NCBI RefSeq assembly: GCF_023516215.1 | Contig: NZ_CP097349.1 | Location: forward strand, 1,736,001 to 1,800,000 | Source of the DNA: Cytobacillus pseudoceanisediminis | GTDB lineage: Bacteria > Bacillota > Bacilli > Bacillales > Cytobacillaceae | Reading direction: 5' to 3' | DNA length: 64,000 bases | Part shown: positions 1 through 9,911 of the stretch, in pieces | Layout of the letters: each line of letters starts with the position of its first letter | Position numbering within the stretch: position 1 is the first letter of the stretch | The notes under the pieces: generated by a model | Databases searched by the model: none | Told to the model about the DNA's origin: nothing | Seen by the model: only the letters and a program-made list of their open reading frames with translations | Translations under genes and position numbers: made by a program

Positions 1-2
1 CT

Positions 3-260
3 CTAGGCAATTTTTTATCCGGCCAGATTAATGATTACAAGGACATAGGCGGTATTGCAACTGTGGAGATTACGAAATATATTGATCAAAACGGGGTCGA
101 TATTGAACTTTCCAATCCGGGGTTCATCCCGACATACGTAAGTAATAAACAGCCAAAATATCGGGTAGTACCATTGAAGGATGCTGGCGGCTATGGCCTT
201 CCCAATGCAGAGTCGAAATACAGCGAAATTATGGCACATATGCTCGATCATGTTCAATAA
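3..260 (+). CDS. C-terminal end of a CapA-like (poly-gamma-glutamate synthesis family) protein, cut by the window edge
   Basis: The reading frame is open from the first bases and ends at TAA 258-260, so this is the tail of a longer gene starting outside the window. About 85 residues are visible. The pattern GGIATVEI, then FIPTYVS, then KYRVVPL resembles the C-terminal beta-strands of CapA/PgsA-type metallophosphatase-like proteins, which act at the membrane in poly-gamma-glutamate or related polymer synthesis. The catalytic part is not visible, so the family call rests on this tail alone. A terminator follows directly. Confidence 0.55.
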   Translation, partial: LGNFLSGQINDYKDIGGIATVEITKYIDQNGVDIELSNPGFIPTYVSNKQPKYRVVPLKDAGGYGLPNAESKYSEIMAHMLDHVQ

Positions 261-282
261 AGCGCTTTTTGGCGCTTTTTTT
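259..282 (+). terminator. Rho-independent terminator after the CapA-like gene
   Basis: AAAGCGC (259-265) pairs with GCGCTTT (272-278) and runs into a T tract. It overlaps the stop codon of the upstream gene. Confidence 0.75.
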
Positions 283-327
283 GTGTAAAAAATGGTAAAA
301 TATTTTGTAGGCAAAGGAGGTCTGATC

Positions 328-1139
328 ATGAAAACCGCTTATGTTAATAAGTCTTTTCCTTATTTGCAATTATGTATATTCACAGCTGCAATATTGCTTT
401 TTCAATACAAACTTTTTGCTTTCGCTTTCATACTTTGTTTTGGGCTTATCATTTTTTTACTATTCACTTCAGAGCAGGAACGTGTTTTTCCCTGGATCAT
501 TGCAGGGTATTTAACAGGCAGTCTACTGTTTCTTTACGGCGATAAAATGCTAGATGCACTGTCTTTTCAACACTTCATTTTAATGATTTTCAATCGGATT
601 CTACTGTTGATCCCTATCCTTCTTCTTGTTTATATCTCAAAAAATTTAACAAAACTGCCATTCCTTTTTGGCGGAAGCCGGATTGGAATTCCCAAATATT
701 TTTTCCATTCATATGGAGCGGCTTCCATTCATTAAAAATAAAACATTTTCTTGTGGTTGCTATCATGATTAATTTTGCTTCATTTGCGTATTCAATTTTT
801 TTAGCTGAAAACTCCTTAACCAGGGACTTTATCATTTTCCTGATTGGTTTCTCCATCATTAATGGAATGATGGAAGAGCTCTTATGGAGAGGAATCATCT
901 TATCCAGAATGTCGGAGCTTTCAGGAGAAAAGACAGCTGTCCTTTTTTCTGGGCTGGCGTTCGGTTTTTCCCATATAATGCTAGGCTACTCTTTTATCTC
1001 ATGTCTGCTGTTTGCTTTTGGCGGAGTTTTTTATGCCGCCATTACAGTAAAATCCCGAAGCATTTTTCCGGCTGTCATATGGCATATTGCCATGAATGTA
1101 TTTATGATTCTAAGCGGATTCATCCCTTTTCCAGGTTAA
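328..1139 (+). pseudogene. CPBP family intramembrane metalloprotease (CAAX protease-like), single frameshift
   Basis: This is one gene in two frames. The first part starts at ATG 328 behind AAAGGAGG and encodes several membrane segments. Its frame runs to a stop at 735. The second part holds the family's motifs: EELLWR (glutamate pair), AFGFSH and HIAMN (metal-binding histidines). The upstream extension of the second frame reads FWRKPDWNSQIFFPF and then IWSGF, as expected before the core domain. The two frames join if one T is added to the T5 run at 665-669. CPBP proteins are membrane proteases or bacteriocin self-immunity proteins; the substrate is unknown. The break is probably a homopolymer sequencing error, but a true pseudogene is possible. 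Confidence 0.75.
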
Positions 1140-1143
1140 AAGC

Positions 1144-1173
1144 AGGACTTCTGACAGCAGCAAGTCCTTTTTA
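1144..1173 (+). terminator. Terminator after the CPBP gene
   Basis: AGGACTT (1144-1150) and AAGTCCT (1162-1168) form a stem followed by a T run. Confidence 0.7.
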
Positions 1174-1234
1174 TGTATAGGATTAAAGTAGCTTAATAAG
1201 CATAGCTGGATACACATCCTACTTTGCCAAATTA

Positions 1235-1495
1235 TTAATGTCCTCCTCCAAATACCAGCTCCTGAAGAAAAACCATGCCAACAGAAAGCAGACCCAAAAC
1301 TGCCATCAGGGGGACGAAAAGATTTTTGCTTTTATGAAAGATAAATGTAAGGGCAAAATACAATAGAGCTGATACAGTTAAAAAAATCCCTGATTCAGTT
1401 AATTTTTTAGTACCATCCGTTTGAATGAACACCTGGAGGGCTATGCCTGTAAACAGAGCGGCACCTAAGATATTAAAAAAACGAAATGAATTCAT
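1235..1495 (-). CDS. Small membrane protein, unknown
   Basis: An 86-residue hydrophobic protein with about three predicted membrane segments, a lysine-rich loop near residue 30 (DGTKKL) and a glycine/histidine tail (GGGH). It is convergent with the CPBP gene and divergent from the HesB-like gene. The open frame is intact and flanked by regulatory-sized gaps, but I recognise no family. The start is an ATG at 1495; no strong Shine-Dalgarno sequence is obvious, so the start is uncertain. Confidence 0.5.
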   Translation of the reverse strand: MNSFRFFNILGAALFTGIALQVFIQTDGTKKLTESGIFLTVSALLYFALTFIFHKSKNLFVPLMAVLGLLSVGMVFLQELVFGGGH

Positions 1496-1593
1496 CTAAT
1501 CACCCCATCAATTCATTTTATGAAAACATTATATTCGCGCATAAAGAAAAACTAGCCTATAATATGACTATCACCCAGGAGGAGGAATTTCAA

Positions 1594-1887
1594 ATGAACA
1601 TACATATTGAAGATCAGGCTGCCCAATGGTATCAGGAGGAAATGCTCTTGAATAAGGGTGACTTCGTCCGCTTTTTTGCAAGATATGGCGGGTGCAGTAC
1701 TGTCCAGCAGGGATTTTCATTAGGAGTCTCTAATGAACACCCACATAACGCAGGAGTCCAGACTGAAAAAAACGGAATTACTTATTTTATTGAAGAAAAG
1801 GACTTATGGTACTTTGATAATCATGATTTATTGGTGACATTTAATGAGAAAGCACAGGAACCTGAATTCAAATATAACAATGGGTAA
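1594..1887 (+). CDS. yneR: HesB-like (YneR) protein
   Basis: A 97-residue HesB/IscA-like fold protein of the YneR type. The start is ATG 1594, placed by the strong site AGGAGGAGG just upstream; an in-frame upstream ATG has no such site. The sequence contains RFFARYGGCST near residue 30. The multiple cysteines of true IscA scaffolds are missing, which is typical for YneR-like proteins, so an Fe-S carrier role is not certain. In B. subtilis yneR lies next to yneQ and yneP, as here. Confidence 0.8.
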   Translation: MNIHIEDQAAQWYQEEMLLNKGDFVRFFARYGGCSTVQQGFSLGVSNEHPHNAGVQTEKNGITYFIEEKDLWYFDNHDLLVTFNEKAQEPEFKYNNG

Positions 1888-1914
1888 AAGAAGCAGATCC
1901 GGCCTGCTTCTTTT
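1888..1914. terminator. Bidirectional terminator between yneR and yneQ
   Basis: AGAAGCAG and CTGCTTCT form a stem with T runs on both strands, between the convergent yneR and yneQ genes. Confidence 0.7.
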
Positions 1915-2214
1915 TCATTTCAGCCTTTCCAGCTGCTCCCAAAGCTTTTCCTTTTCAAGGATTTCTTTCTGCCTGGCACCAATCAAATCATAGTGCGAGT
2001 ACCCATCATTACGATAATCAATCCACTCAGGCTTTAGGCCATGTGTTTCTCCCCATTCTATCAATTTCTTCAGATCCGAACATCCGACCTTTGTGACCGT
2101 TTTACAGCCTGGGAAACGATCATCTATCCAATAATGGGTTAAAAAAGCAATTTCTCCACGATCAATTTTCATCTTCCATTCCTGAAGATCTTTTCTGCGA
2201 AGACCGAATGCCAT
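1915..2214 (-). CDS. yneQ: YneQ-like conserved hypothetical protein
   Basis: A 99-residue soluble protein starting MAFGLRRKDLQEWK, with the conserved segments FLTHYWIDDRFP and TKVGCSDL. These match my recollection of B. subtilis YneQ closely. The function is unknown. It follows yneP on the same strand with a 33-base gap, and the yneP-yneQ-yneR order is the same as in B. subtilis. Confidence 0.8.
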   Translation of the reverse strand: MAFGLRRKDLQEWKMKIDRGEIAFLTHYWIDDRFPGCKTVTKVGCSDLKKLIEWGETHGLKPEWIDYRNDGYSHYDLIGARQKEILEKEKLWEQLERLK

Positions 2215-2247
2215 ATATTTTCTCCATCCTTTAAGCAGCAGGCAAAA

Positions 2248-2685
2248 TTATTTGACAGCACTCTCAGGCTGCTTTTTAGCTTCTTCATATGCTTCATGCC
2301 AATCAGGATATTTCTTTTTAATTGATATCGGCCGGAAATTATCCTTTTTGACGCAAACATGCTTGGACAAGCCTGTTACTGCAAGGTCTCCTTCATCATT
2401 GTATATTTCATATCCATAGCTGACGCGGAACCCGTCATACTCTTCAATCCACGTTTTTATCGTCGCGGTTTGACCGTAGCGCAATGGTTTCTTGTAGGAA
2501 GCCAGGATATCCAGAACAGGCGAAATGATGCCATCCTTCTCCATTTCAGCATAACTGAATCCAAGGTCTTTTATGATCTGTGTCCGGCCAAGCTCCATCC
2601 AAACCAGATAATTGGCGTGATACACGACTCCCATTTGATCTGTTTCTGCATACCTTACTTCTATTTCTTTTGTTGAAATGAGCAT
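2248..2685 (-). CDS. yneP: Acyl-CoA thioesterase, 4HBT hot-dog family (YneP-like)
   Basis: A 145-residue single hot-dog domain protein. RYAETDQMGVVYHANYLVW near the N-terminus is the classic YbgC/FadM 4-hydroxybenzoyl-CoA thioesterase signature, with the catalytic Asp in ETDQMG. It probably hydrolyses short or medium acyl-CoAs in the cytoplasm; the substrate cannot be read from sequence. It begins only three bases after the upstream AAA gene ends, suggesting cotranscription. Confidence 0.85.
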   Translation of the reverse strand: MLISTKEIEVRYAETDQMGVVYHANYLVWMELGRTQIIKDLGFSYAEMEKDGIISPVLDILASYKKPLRYGQTATIKTWIEEYDGFRVSYGYEIYNDEGDLAVTGLSKHVCVKKDNFRPISIKKKYPDWHEAYEEAKKQPESAVK

Positions 2686-2687
2686 AC

Positions 2688-4999
2688 CTATTCCCCTTTG
2701 CTTATCTTATTTAAAGCGATTTCGAAATCTTCTTTTTCCAAAATGCTAACCTGCTCAATATCCTCATCAATTGCTGATACAATTCTCATTGCCTGTGCCT
2801 GAATCGCCTCATCCGCAAGGTTGGCGGCAAAACGTCCGTTCCCATTTATTTCGATCTTTGATAAAGTGCGGTTAAGGTAGTCCCTCGCTTCTTCCGTAGG
2901 CGTATATTCATATTGTCCAGCATACGAAATTATTATTTCCAAGAGCTCTGCCGTTGAATAATCCTTAAAATGAAAGAACTTTTTAAATCGGGACTTTAAC
3001 CCGGGATTGCTTGACAATAGCTTCTCCATTTCATTTGGATAGCCTGCTAAAACAACGACAAGATTTTCGTTATGTTTTGTCATTTCATCCACTAATGTAT
3101 CGATGACTTCTTTTCCGAAATCTCCTGATGTCTGGGAAAGAAGTGAATAGGCCTCATCGATGAATAGGACGCCACCTAATGCCTCTCTTATCTTTTTCTT
3201 TGTTTTGATGGCGGTTTGGCCTACATAGCCAGCTACAAAATCCGCACGGCTCGCAACCATCAAATGTCCTCGTTTAAGAAATCCGCATTCCTCCAGCAAT
3301 TCTGCATAAATCTTGGCTACAGTCGTTTTCCCTGTCCCCGGATTACCGGTAAATACTGAATGCAGCTGGATAGGGACTACAGGTAGCCCTCTTTCACGGC
3401 GCAGCTGCTGCATCTTAACAAATGACACTAAGTTTTGAACTTCTGTTTTGACTGTTTCAAGTCCGATTAACTGGGCAAGCTGCTCTTGAGGATTCATTAC
3501 CTTTTCTTCTTCTTCACTTTCAAAATCTTCTTTTTCCAGGAGTGTATATGACATGATGTTTTCGTTCATTTTAGCTTGGGAGCCTTTTCTAAAAATGGCA
3601 TCAAGAACAATGTTTCTGACGGTCCTGGCATTTCCGAACGTATCATCAACCCGCTCTTTTTCAATTCGTTTGCCCAGTTCCTGCTTTGCTCCTTCCGTAA
3701 GGACATAATCATTATCCGCAGACAGCTTTTCAGCAATCTGGAGAAGCTCCACATTAGAATAATCAGGCAGTGCAATAAAATTTGACTCTGGAAAACGGCT
3801 CCGAAGGCCAGGATTGCTGTCCAGAAATTGTCTCATCTCTTCTGGATAACCGGCCATGATAACCGCAAACTTCCCCCATATTCAGTCCCGGTCATCAGCG
3901 ATACAAGAGTATCAATGGCTGTTTGTCCATAATCGCTGCCTGTCTGTCCCTCACGCTTTAAGCTGTACGCCTCATCAATGAACAGCACCCCACCGATTGC
4001 CTTTTCAACTGCCGCCCTGACATTTTCCTCTGTTTGCCCGACAAATCCGCCAACCAGCTGTGACCGATCTGCTTCAATCACTTCTTCCCGCGGCAATACA
4101 CCCAGGCTATGATAAATCTTTGCTAAAAGCCGGGCAATAGTTGTTTTGCCTGTACCTGGATTGCCAGTTAGTATCATATTGAGGCTAAGTTCATCTTTCG
4201 TTTGAAAACCAAGTGACTTACGTTCGTTTTGATATTTTAAAAAACGGTAAAAGTCATGAACTCTGCTTTTGACCGAGTGCAGGCCAACCATTTCATTAAG
4301 TTCATCCAAGGGATCTTTTGATAAATCAGATTCTTCTTCCTCCGCATCAAATATCTCTTTCCATTCACCTTTAAGTCTGTTAATGGCATTCAAGTGCTTT
4401 TTCATATCGGTGTAGTAGGTTGAAGTATGAAAAACACCGGATATAGATTGCTCATATTCTTCAGATGCTTTTAAAAGAAAAGCTGTTTCTTCAATAGCTT
4501 TTTCAAGTATTTCAGTCAGCTTCCGGTATTCCACATCCTCATAGGCATGCTGCTTTTTCTGCAGATCTTCTAACTCATCATCTGATTTGTTGATAAAGCT
4601 TCTGCAAATTTCTATAAATTGCTCAGCTGTCTTCTTTTTTGCTGCCCTGTTATCGGTCTCCCGAATCGGCGGGAAAGTCAGGGTTTCAAGAAGATTGCTT
4701 TTATTTTTCCATTCCGATTTTCCCAATTGGGCAGCCGCCATACTATTGCCATTGTCCAGTTCAACAGCTTTTTGCAGCCATGCACTGGCAAGAGTATCAT
4801 CTGTATACCTGCTTAACCGTGAAATAGCGGCAATGGTCAGTAATTCCGAAAGCAGTCCGGGATCTGCCTTTTCATTGATGTTTTTAATAACATTAAGCAA
4901 TTCTGCTTCATTTTGTATGTATCCGTATTGATCAAGCTCATTTTTCCAATGATATGCCTGACCCTCTGCCGGTTTTGCCTGTCTTTTCTGCTGTGTCAT
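2688..4999 (-). pseudogene. Tandem-AAA+ ATPase of the CbbX/SpoVK type, single frameshift
   Basis: One gene of about 770 codons read in two frames. The N-terminal 230 residues are helical and charged, possibly TPR-like. Two CbbX/SpoVK AAA modules follow, each with Walker A GNPGTGKTT and Walker B GGVLFIDEAYSL, so it is twice the size of B. subtilis SpoVK. The frames break at the C5 tract 3873-3877 (minus strand G5). Adding one base restores EYGGKFAVIMAGYPEE, a standard segment after Walker B. It sits between tlp and yneP, where B. subtilis has nothing comparable. Relatives are described from sporulation and from EccA-like secretion ATPases; the role here is unknown. The frameshift is probably a sequencing artefact. 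Confidence 0.8.
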
Positions 5000-5096
5000 C
5001 GATTATCACTTCTTCTTCTTAGTTTCCACAACTTATCTTACCATATTTCTGTAATTATCTATAAGGATGAGCTTCTTATCATGACCTTCCAGCAGA

Positions 5097-5128
5097 AAAA
5101 GACCTAATCACACTGGATCAGGTCTTTA
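5097..5128 (-). terminator. Terminator after tlp
   Basis: AAGACCT and AGGTCTT arms flank a short loop. The A5 run at 5096-5100 gives a U tract on the minus-strand transcript. Confidence 0.7.
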
Positions 5129-5142
5129 TAGGATGCTAATAA

Positions 5143-5385
5143 TTATTGTTCAACGTTATTGCCGTTCTGCTGTGCCTGATATTCGTCCTTTATTTCTGAA
5201 CGGAATGAAGCAAGGCTTTCCCTGCGGCGTTCATTTTTTGCTTCAATCCTTGCAAGATCTTCTGCATTTGCATACTTCATTGATTCTTCAGCTTCGTCCA
5301 TATTCTCGATAGTATGAACGATCATGGATTGAAGCTTTTCAACGTTATCGCTGCGGTCATCTGGATTTGGTCTGTTATGTGCCAT
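5143..5385 (-). CDS. tlp: Small acid-soluble spore protein Tlp
   Basis: An 80-residue, highly charged and probably all-helical protein beginning MAHNRPNPDDRSDNVEKLQ, which is the typical start of the Tlp family. Tlp is a minor SASP made in the forespore and located in the spore core. Length and N-terminus fit the family. It lies downstream of sspN as in B. subtilis, but here a strong terminator separates the two, so readthrough would be partial. Confidence 0.92.
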   Translation of the reverse strand: MAHNRPNPDDRSDNVEKLQSMIVHTIENMDEAEESMKYANAEDLARIEAKNERRRESLASFRSEIKDEYQAQQNGNNVEQ

Positions 5386-5497
5386 GGTTTGTTCCTCCCT
5401 TTATTAGGTGATGGTACAAAATTAGTTTGTGAAAGAACAAGAAAAATATTGGCGGTAATGTGTGGGCAGCTTGCCTGTGGTATGCCTGAATTTTGAA

Positions 5498-5530
5498 ACA
5501 AAAAACCTGCCGAAAATGAAACGGCAGGTT
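5498..5530 (-). terminator. Terminator between sspN and tlp
   Basis: AACCTGCCG (5504-5512) pairs perfectly with CGGCAGGTT (5522-5530), with a U run on the minus-strand transcript. It lies directly after sspN. Confidence 0.8.
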
Positions 5531-5538
5531 AATTACAA

Positions 5539-5682
5539 TTATTCGCCTTTAGTTTGAATTACTTGTGCATGCTGTCCGGATTTGTCCTGCATTTTTTTGC
5601 CTTTGTTGCCGCCAAATCCGCGTGATTGTGTACCAATATGGTTCGGAGCAAAATGATTAGGGTGTCTTTTTTGATTACTCAT
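5539..5682 (-). CDS. sspN: Small acid-soluble spore protein SspN
   Basis: A 47-residue basic peptide found by translating the gap upstream of tlp. It contains [20 protein letters not shown] followed by [17 protein letters not shown], the conserved body of the SspN family. The start is ATG 5682, preceded by AGGAGGGATATCA. SspN is a forespore-specific minor SASP, and sspN-tlp adjacency is conserved in Bacillus. Confidence 0.93.
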   Translation of the reverse strand: MSNQKRHPNHFAPNHIGTQSRGFGGNKGKKMQDKSGQHAQVIQTKGE

Positions 5683-5744
5683 TGATATCCCTCCTCATTT
5701 TAAGTATGGTCAAATGCAGAGAGTTTCATGAATGGCAAGTAATT

Positions 5745-5876
5745 CTATTCGGCCTTATTAAGACGTTTAAGCTCGAGGCGTTCTTCGATTTTTTCCATTG
5801 CATCTTGGTCTTTAAGAAGCTGGCGTTTATTTTCTGAAACTAATTCAGCAAAGGAGCGTTTTCTAGGCTTTCTCAT
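5745..5876 (-). CDS. fbpB: Fur-regulated basic protein B (FbpB) family peptide
   Basis: A 43-residue lysine/arginine-rich peptide (MRKPRKRSFAELVSENKRQL, then a helical stretch ending KIEERLELKRLNKAE). The pattern of a basic start, F-x-E-L-V-x-E-N-K and a KIEER helix is that of the Fur_reg_FbpB family. Members are made under iron limitation and help the small RNA FsrA repress iron-using proteins. The start is ATG 5876 behind AAGGAAGGTG. A Fur-box-like sequence lies just upstream, which supports the call. Citrate-cycle aconitase, a known FsrA target in B. subtilis, lies nearby. Confidence 0.8.
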   Translation of the reverse strand: MRKPRKRSFAELVSENKRQLLKDQDAMEKIEERLELKRLNKAE

Positions 5877-5900
5877 AAATCTTTCACCTTCCTTTAATAC

Positions 5901-5919
5901 CATTGTAACAGTCATTATC
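5901..5919 (-). promoter_or_regulatory. Possible Fur box upstream of fbpB
   Basis: The minus strand reads GATAATGACTGTTACAATG, 13 of 19 positions identical to the classic Fur box GATAATGATTATCATTATC with the first eight exact. It lies 25 bases upstream of the fbpB start. The match is partial. Confidence 0.45.
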
Positions 5920-6081
5920 TCCAGAAACTCTTTAAATTATTACAACTTTTCGAAAATTTAATCCGCATATATCCACAATACGTGAAAAAAGTACATAAGG
6001 TTCGCTTTTATTGGTAAAATATTCATAAAAATCACTCTTCTAATTTCATGTCCTTTTTTATAGCGGTGTAAACCTATACAT

Positions 6082-6108
6082 AAAAAACATCTGCTCTTTG
6101 CAGATGTT
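6082..6108 (-). terminator. Terminator after the thioredoxin-like gene
   Basis: AACATCTGC (6086-6094) pairs with GCAGATGTT (6100-6108). The A6 run at 6082-6087 gives the U tract on the minus strand. Confidence 0.75.
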
Positions 6109-6109
6109 C

Positions 6110-6631
6110 TTACATTTCATCTATATACTGATTCATAATTTCTAGGGACATCGCACTTAAGTATTTATTCCGGATAATTCCTTCTTCATCAATAAAAAAA
6201 GTGGTAGGAATCGTCATTATCTGATAGGCATTAGATACTTTTTCATCTACATCAAGCAGTATGGGAAAATTCACTCGCATTTCTTCCGCAAAACCGGCAA
6301 CATCAGATTGTGGATCAATGTTCACTGCTAAGATAGCAACTTGATTTCCCTTTTGAGTATAGAATTTTTGGATGTCAGGCATTTCAGCTTTACATGGAGG
6401 ACACCATGTTGCCCAAAAGTTAAGCATAACTTTCTTTCCTTTATAATCTGAGAGCTTTACTGTTTCCCCCTGAAGGTTTTTCAATTCAAAATCTGGGGCT
6501 TTCAAGCCAATTCCTAAACCAGTCTGATTAACGGGATGACTCTCGACTTCATCTTTTTCAACTGCCTGTACTACAAATATTGCAGTAGTAATTAATAATA
6601 ACACAGCTGCTGCAAATAATTTTTTGAACAT
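6110..6631 (-). CDS. Membrane-anchored or secreted TlpA/ResA-like thiol-disulfide oxidoreductase
   Basis: A 173-residue protein with an N-terminal hydrophobic segment (residues about 5-23) acting as signal or anchor, then an AhpC/TSA-type thioredoxin domain. The active site is WCPPC with cysteines 77 and 80. Extracytoplasmic TlpA/ResA/StoA proteins reduce disulfides for cytochrome c maturation or spore cortex synthesis. In B. subtilis the related yneN lies in this same citB neighbourhood, so this is probably its positional counterpart. It follows a membrane protein gene by 55 bases and is probably cotranscribed with it. Confidence 0.85.
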   Translation of the reverse strand: MFKKLFAAAVLLLITTAIFVVQAVEKDEVESHPVNQTGLGIGLKAPDFELKNLQGETVKLSDYKGKKVMLNFWATWCPPCKAEMPDIQKFYTQKGNQVAILAVNIDPQSDVAGFAEEMRVNFPILLDVDEKVSNAYQIMTIPTTFFIDEEGIIRNKYLSAMSLEIMNQYIDEM

Positions 6632-6686
6632 GCTGTTTTCCCTCCCGGCTATTAAAACCTTTTTGCTTCCTTGATTGTATTTTAAC

Positions 6687-7109
6687 CTAGAAAAGCAAAA
6701 TTAATAAGGTTCTGAACAGCCAATAAGACAGCATATATGTGACAGATCCGTAAACAATTCCATACATCCATTTTTTGAGCGGATATTTGTATTTCTTAAT
6801 TTCCATTACTATATAGGTAAGTGCCAATAAAGTCCCTAAAATGGCTCCTTTCCTTCCACCTGAGAAATATAAAATCCCTATAGGGCTGCTTAGAATATTT
6901 TCGGTTTGAAAGAGAATTGAACTAAACTTATAAGTGAAAAAGCCAAAGAGCATTGAATTGAGCATGACATTCAGAAAGATTTTTTTATATTCCTTTTGGT
7001 CTCTTAATACATTTGCAATAGTAAAATAAGCAACGATACCTGATAGCAGGACTAAAACCCATTCATACTTTACTATTAAAGGTCCAATCAAAAAAGCATC
7101 CAATGTCAC
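6687..7109 (-). CDS. Integral membrane protein paired with the thioredoxin-like gene
   Basis: A 140-residue protein with about four membrane segments and the motif YFSGGRKGAILG in a loop. That motif faintly recalls prolipoprotein diacylglyceryl transferase (Lgt)-like proteins, but catalytic residues cannot be assigned. The start is uncertain: GTG 7109 sits in a G-rich stretch and a TTG two codons later has equally good spacing. Position suggests a partner for the oxidoreductase downstream. I do not recognise a specific function. Confidence 0.6.
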   Translation of the reverse strand: MTLDAFLIGPLIVKYEWVLVLLSGIVAYFTIANVLRDQKEYKKIFLNVMLNSMLFGFFTYKFSSILFQTENILSSPIGILYFSGGRKGAILGTLLALTYIVMEIKKYKYPLKKWMYGIVYGSVTYMLSYWLFRTLLILLF

Positions 7110-7161
7110 CCCCCAAAGTTAATATACATTTAGGATACCTAAGCCCGTATATTTTGTAAAT

Positions 7162-7199
7162 AAAAAACCGCTATGTGAACGAGCACATAGCGGTTTTTT
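7162..7199 (-). terminator. Terminator after citB
   Basis: A perfect stem (AACCGCTATGTG with CACATAGCGGTT) is flanked by A6 and T6 runs. It is strong in both orientations. Confidence 0.9.
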
Positions 7200-7202
7200 A
7201 AA

Positions 7203-9911
7203 TTAATTTGCCAATTTATCACGAAGAACCATTTGCAGGATTCCGCCGTGACGGTAGTAATCAATTTCAACTTCAGAGTCGAAACGAACAAGAGCTTCAA
7301 AAGTAGTCTGATTGCCGTTTTCATCTGTAGCTGTAACCTTAACAAAGTCACGCGGTCTAACATTTTCGTCGATTTGAACATCGATCGTTTCTTTACCTGA
7401 CAAGCCAAGAGTTTCTGCACTTTCGCCTGCCTTGAACTGAAGCGGTAGAACACCCATTAGAACAAGGTTGGAGCGGTGGATACGCTCATAGCTTTCAGCA
7501 ATAACTGTTTTAATTCCAAGCAAGTTCGTACCTTTTGCAGCCCAGTCACGGGAAGATCCCATTCCATAGTCTTTGCCGGCAAGAACTACTAAGCCAGTTC
7601 CATCTTCCTTGTATTTCATGCAAGCATCATAGATGGAAGTTACTTCGCCAGTTGGCCAGTATGTTGTGAAACCGCCTTCTGTACCTGGTGCGATCTGGTT
7701 GCGGATACGGATGTTTGCAAATGTACCGCGCATCATAACTTCATGGTTACCGCGGCGGGATCCATAAGAGTTAAAGTCGCGTGGTTCAACACCGTTCTCG
7801 CGAAGGTATTTTCCTGCTGGTGTATCCTTGCCGATCGCACCTGCCGGAGAAATATGGTCAGTTGTGACAGAATCACCGAACTTGCCGACAACACGCAATC
7901 CTGATAAAGGTTTAACTTCATCAGCATTAGGAGTTAAGCCTTCAAAGAACGGAGGATTCTGGATATATGTTGAATTATCATCAAATGAATATAACGGCTC
8001 ATTGCTTGTCTGGATTTGGTTCCAGCGGGCATTGTCATCAAATACATGCGCATATTCTTTACGGAACAATTCAGGTGTAACAGTCTGTTTAACCACTTCA
8101 TTAACTTCAGCAGTAGATGGCCAAATATCGTTAAAGAAGACATCGTTGCCATTCTTGTCTTTTCCGATTGGCTCGTTTTGAAGATCGATATCGACTGTTC
8201 CAGCTAGTGCATAAGCGACTACTAATGGCGGAGAAGCCAGGTAGTTAGCTTTTACAAGCGGATGGATACGCCCTTCAAAGTTACGGTTACCGGAAAGAAC
8301 AGATGTTACAAGAAGATCGCTTTCAGCTACAGCCTTTTCGATTTCTTCTCTTAATGGACCTGAGTTACCGATACATGTTGTACAGCCATACCCTACAAGG
8401 TTGAATCCAAGCTGTTCCATGTATGGAAGAAGTCCTGAATCACGCAGGTATCCAGTAACAACCTTAGATCCCGGAGCCAAGGAAGTTTTTACGAACTTAG
8501 GAACTTCCATTCCAAGTTCAACTGCCTTTTTCGCCACTAAACCTGCACCAACTAAAACATAAGGGTTTGAAGTATTTGTACAGCTAGTGATTGCCGCAAT
8601 GGCAACAGCACCCGTTTTCATCTTGGTTGAATCGCCATTTGCAAACTCAACAGTGATTTCTTTGTCGATTTCTTTCTTATCCAAACCGAATCCCTGGTTG
8701 CCTTGAGGAGCTGTGATAGCGTCATTGAATTCCTTTTTCATAGCTGAAAGCGGAATTAAGTCCTGTGGACGCTTAGGACCTGAAAGGTTCGCTTCGATTT
8801 CGGCAAGATTGATTTCAACTACATTCGTATATACTGGCTCTAGAGCTGGATCAAAGAACATTCCATTTTCTTTGCAGTATTTTTCCACAATTTTGATTTG
8901 CTCTTCTGGACGTCCAGTCAGGCGCATGTAATCCAGAGCTTCCGCATCAACAGGGAAGAATCCGCAAGTAGCTCCGTATTCTGGTGCCATGTTAGCAATT
9001 GTAGCACGGTCAGCCAATGGAAGCTGTGTAACACCAGGGCCGAAGAATTCTACAAACTTGCCAACCACTCCCTGGCTGCGCAGTACCTGGGTTACCTTTA
9101 ATGCAAGGTCAGTAGCAGTTGTTCCGTTAGGAAGCTCGCCAGTAAGCTTAACCCCTACAACTTCAGGCACAGGGAAATATGAAGGCTGTCCCAGCATACC
9201 TGCTTCAGCTTCAATACCTCCTACACCCCATCCAAGAACGCCGATACCGTTGATCATGGTTGTATGGGAGTCAGTACCTACAAGAGTATCAGGGAAAGTT
9301 TCAAAATCACCTTCCGTTGTTTCAAGAGCATGAACAACATTCGCAAGGAACTCAAGGTTTACCTGGTGAACAATACCTGTTGCAGGCGGAACTGCACGAT
9401 AGTTGTCAAATGCCTTTTGTGCCCAGCTCAAGAACTGGTAGCGCTCAGCATTGCGCTCGAATTCAAGCTCCATGTTGGCTTCAAGAGAATCAGGAGTACC
9501 ATACTTATCTACCTGTACAGAGTGGTCGATAACTAGATCAACCGGCTTCTCAGGATTGATTTTGTCAGGGTCCCCACCCATGTCAGCCATTGCCTTACGC
9601 AATGAAGCCAGGTCAACTACTGCCGGAACCCCAGTGAAGTCCTGCAGAATTACACGTGATGGTTTGAAAGGAACATCTACTTCTTTTACTTCAGAAGTTC
9701 CCCATTTTGCAAGGTTTTCAACATGCTCTTTTGTAATTACACGGCCGTCATATTGACGAAGTACTGATTCCAATAATACCTTAATAGAATAAGGCAATTT
9801 GGAAACATTACCTACTCCAGCTTCTTCCAGAGCGCCTAAATGATAGTAATGATAGCGCTTCCCGTCCAGATCAAAGGATTTGCGGGAATTGAACACATCA
9901 TTCTTTGCCAA
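7203..9911 (-). CDS. citB: Aconitate hydratase (aconitase)
   Basis: A 902-residue protein converting citrate to isocitrate in the TCA cycle with a 4Fe-4S cluster; in Bacillus it is also an iron-responsive RNA-binding protein. The cluster-binding motifs TSCTNTSNP and [10 protein letters not shown] are present, and domain 4 contains [10 protein letters not shown]. The likely start is TTG 9911 ([13 protein letters not shown]), with AAGAGGGG at good spacing. An upstream ATG in frame would add 24 unconserved residues. Length and N-terminus fit B. subtilis CitB (909 residues). Two dyads of CcpC type lie upstream. Confidence 0.96.
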   Translation of the reverse strand: MAKNDVFNSRKSFDLDGKRYHYYHLGALEEAGVGNVSKLPYSIKVLLESVLRQYDGRVITKEHVENLAKWGTSEVKEVDVPFKPSRVILQDFTGVPAVVDLASLRKAMADMGGDPDKINPEKPVDLVIDHSVQVDKYGTPDSLEANMELEFERNAERYQFLSWAQKAFDNYRAVPPATGIVHQVNLEFLANVVHALETTEGDFETFPDTLVGTDSHTTMINGIGVLGWGVGGIEAEAGMLGQPSYFPVPEVVGVKLTGELPNGTTATDLALKVTQVLRSQGVVGKFVEFFGPGVTQLPLADRATIANMAPEYGATCGFFPVDAEALDYMRLTGRPEEQIKIVEKYCKENGMFFDPALEPVYTNVVEINLAEIEANLSGPKRPQDLIPLSAMKKEFNDAITAPQGNQGFGLDKKEIDKEITVEFANGDSTKMKTGAVAIAAITSCTNTSNPYVLVGAGLVAKKAVELGMEVPKFVKTSLAPGSKVVTGYLRDSGLLPYMEQLGFNLVGYGCTTCIGNSGPLREEIEKAVAESDLLVTSVLSGNRNFEGRIHPLVKANYLASPPLVVAYALAGTVDIDLQNEPIGKDKNGNDVFFNDIWPSTAEVNEVVKQTVTPELFRKEYAHVFDDNARWNQIQTSNEPLYSFDDNSTYIQNPPFFEGLTPNADEVKPLSGLRVVGKFGDSVTTDHISPAGAIGKDTPAGKYLRENGVEPRDFNSYGSRRGNHEVMMRGTFANIRIRNQIAPGTEGGFTTYWPTGEVTSIYDACMKYKEDGTGLVVLAGKDYGMGSSRDWAAKGTNLLGIKTVIAESYERIHRSNLVLMGVLPLQFKAGESAETLGLSGKETIDVQIDENVRPRDFVKVTATDENGNQTTFEALVRFDSEVEIDYYRHGGILQMVLRDKLAN

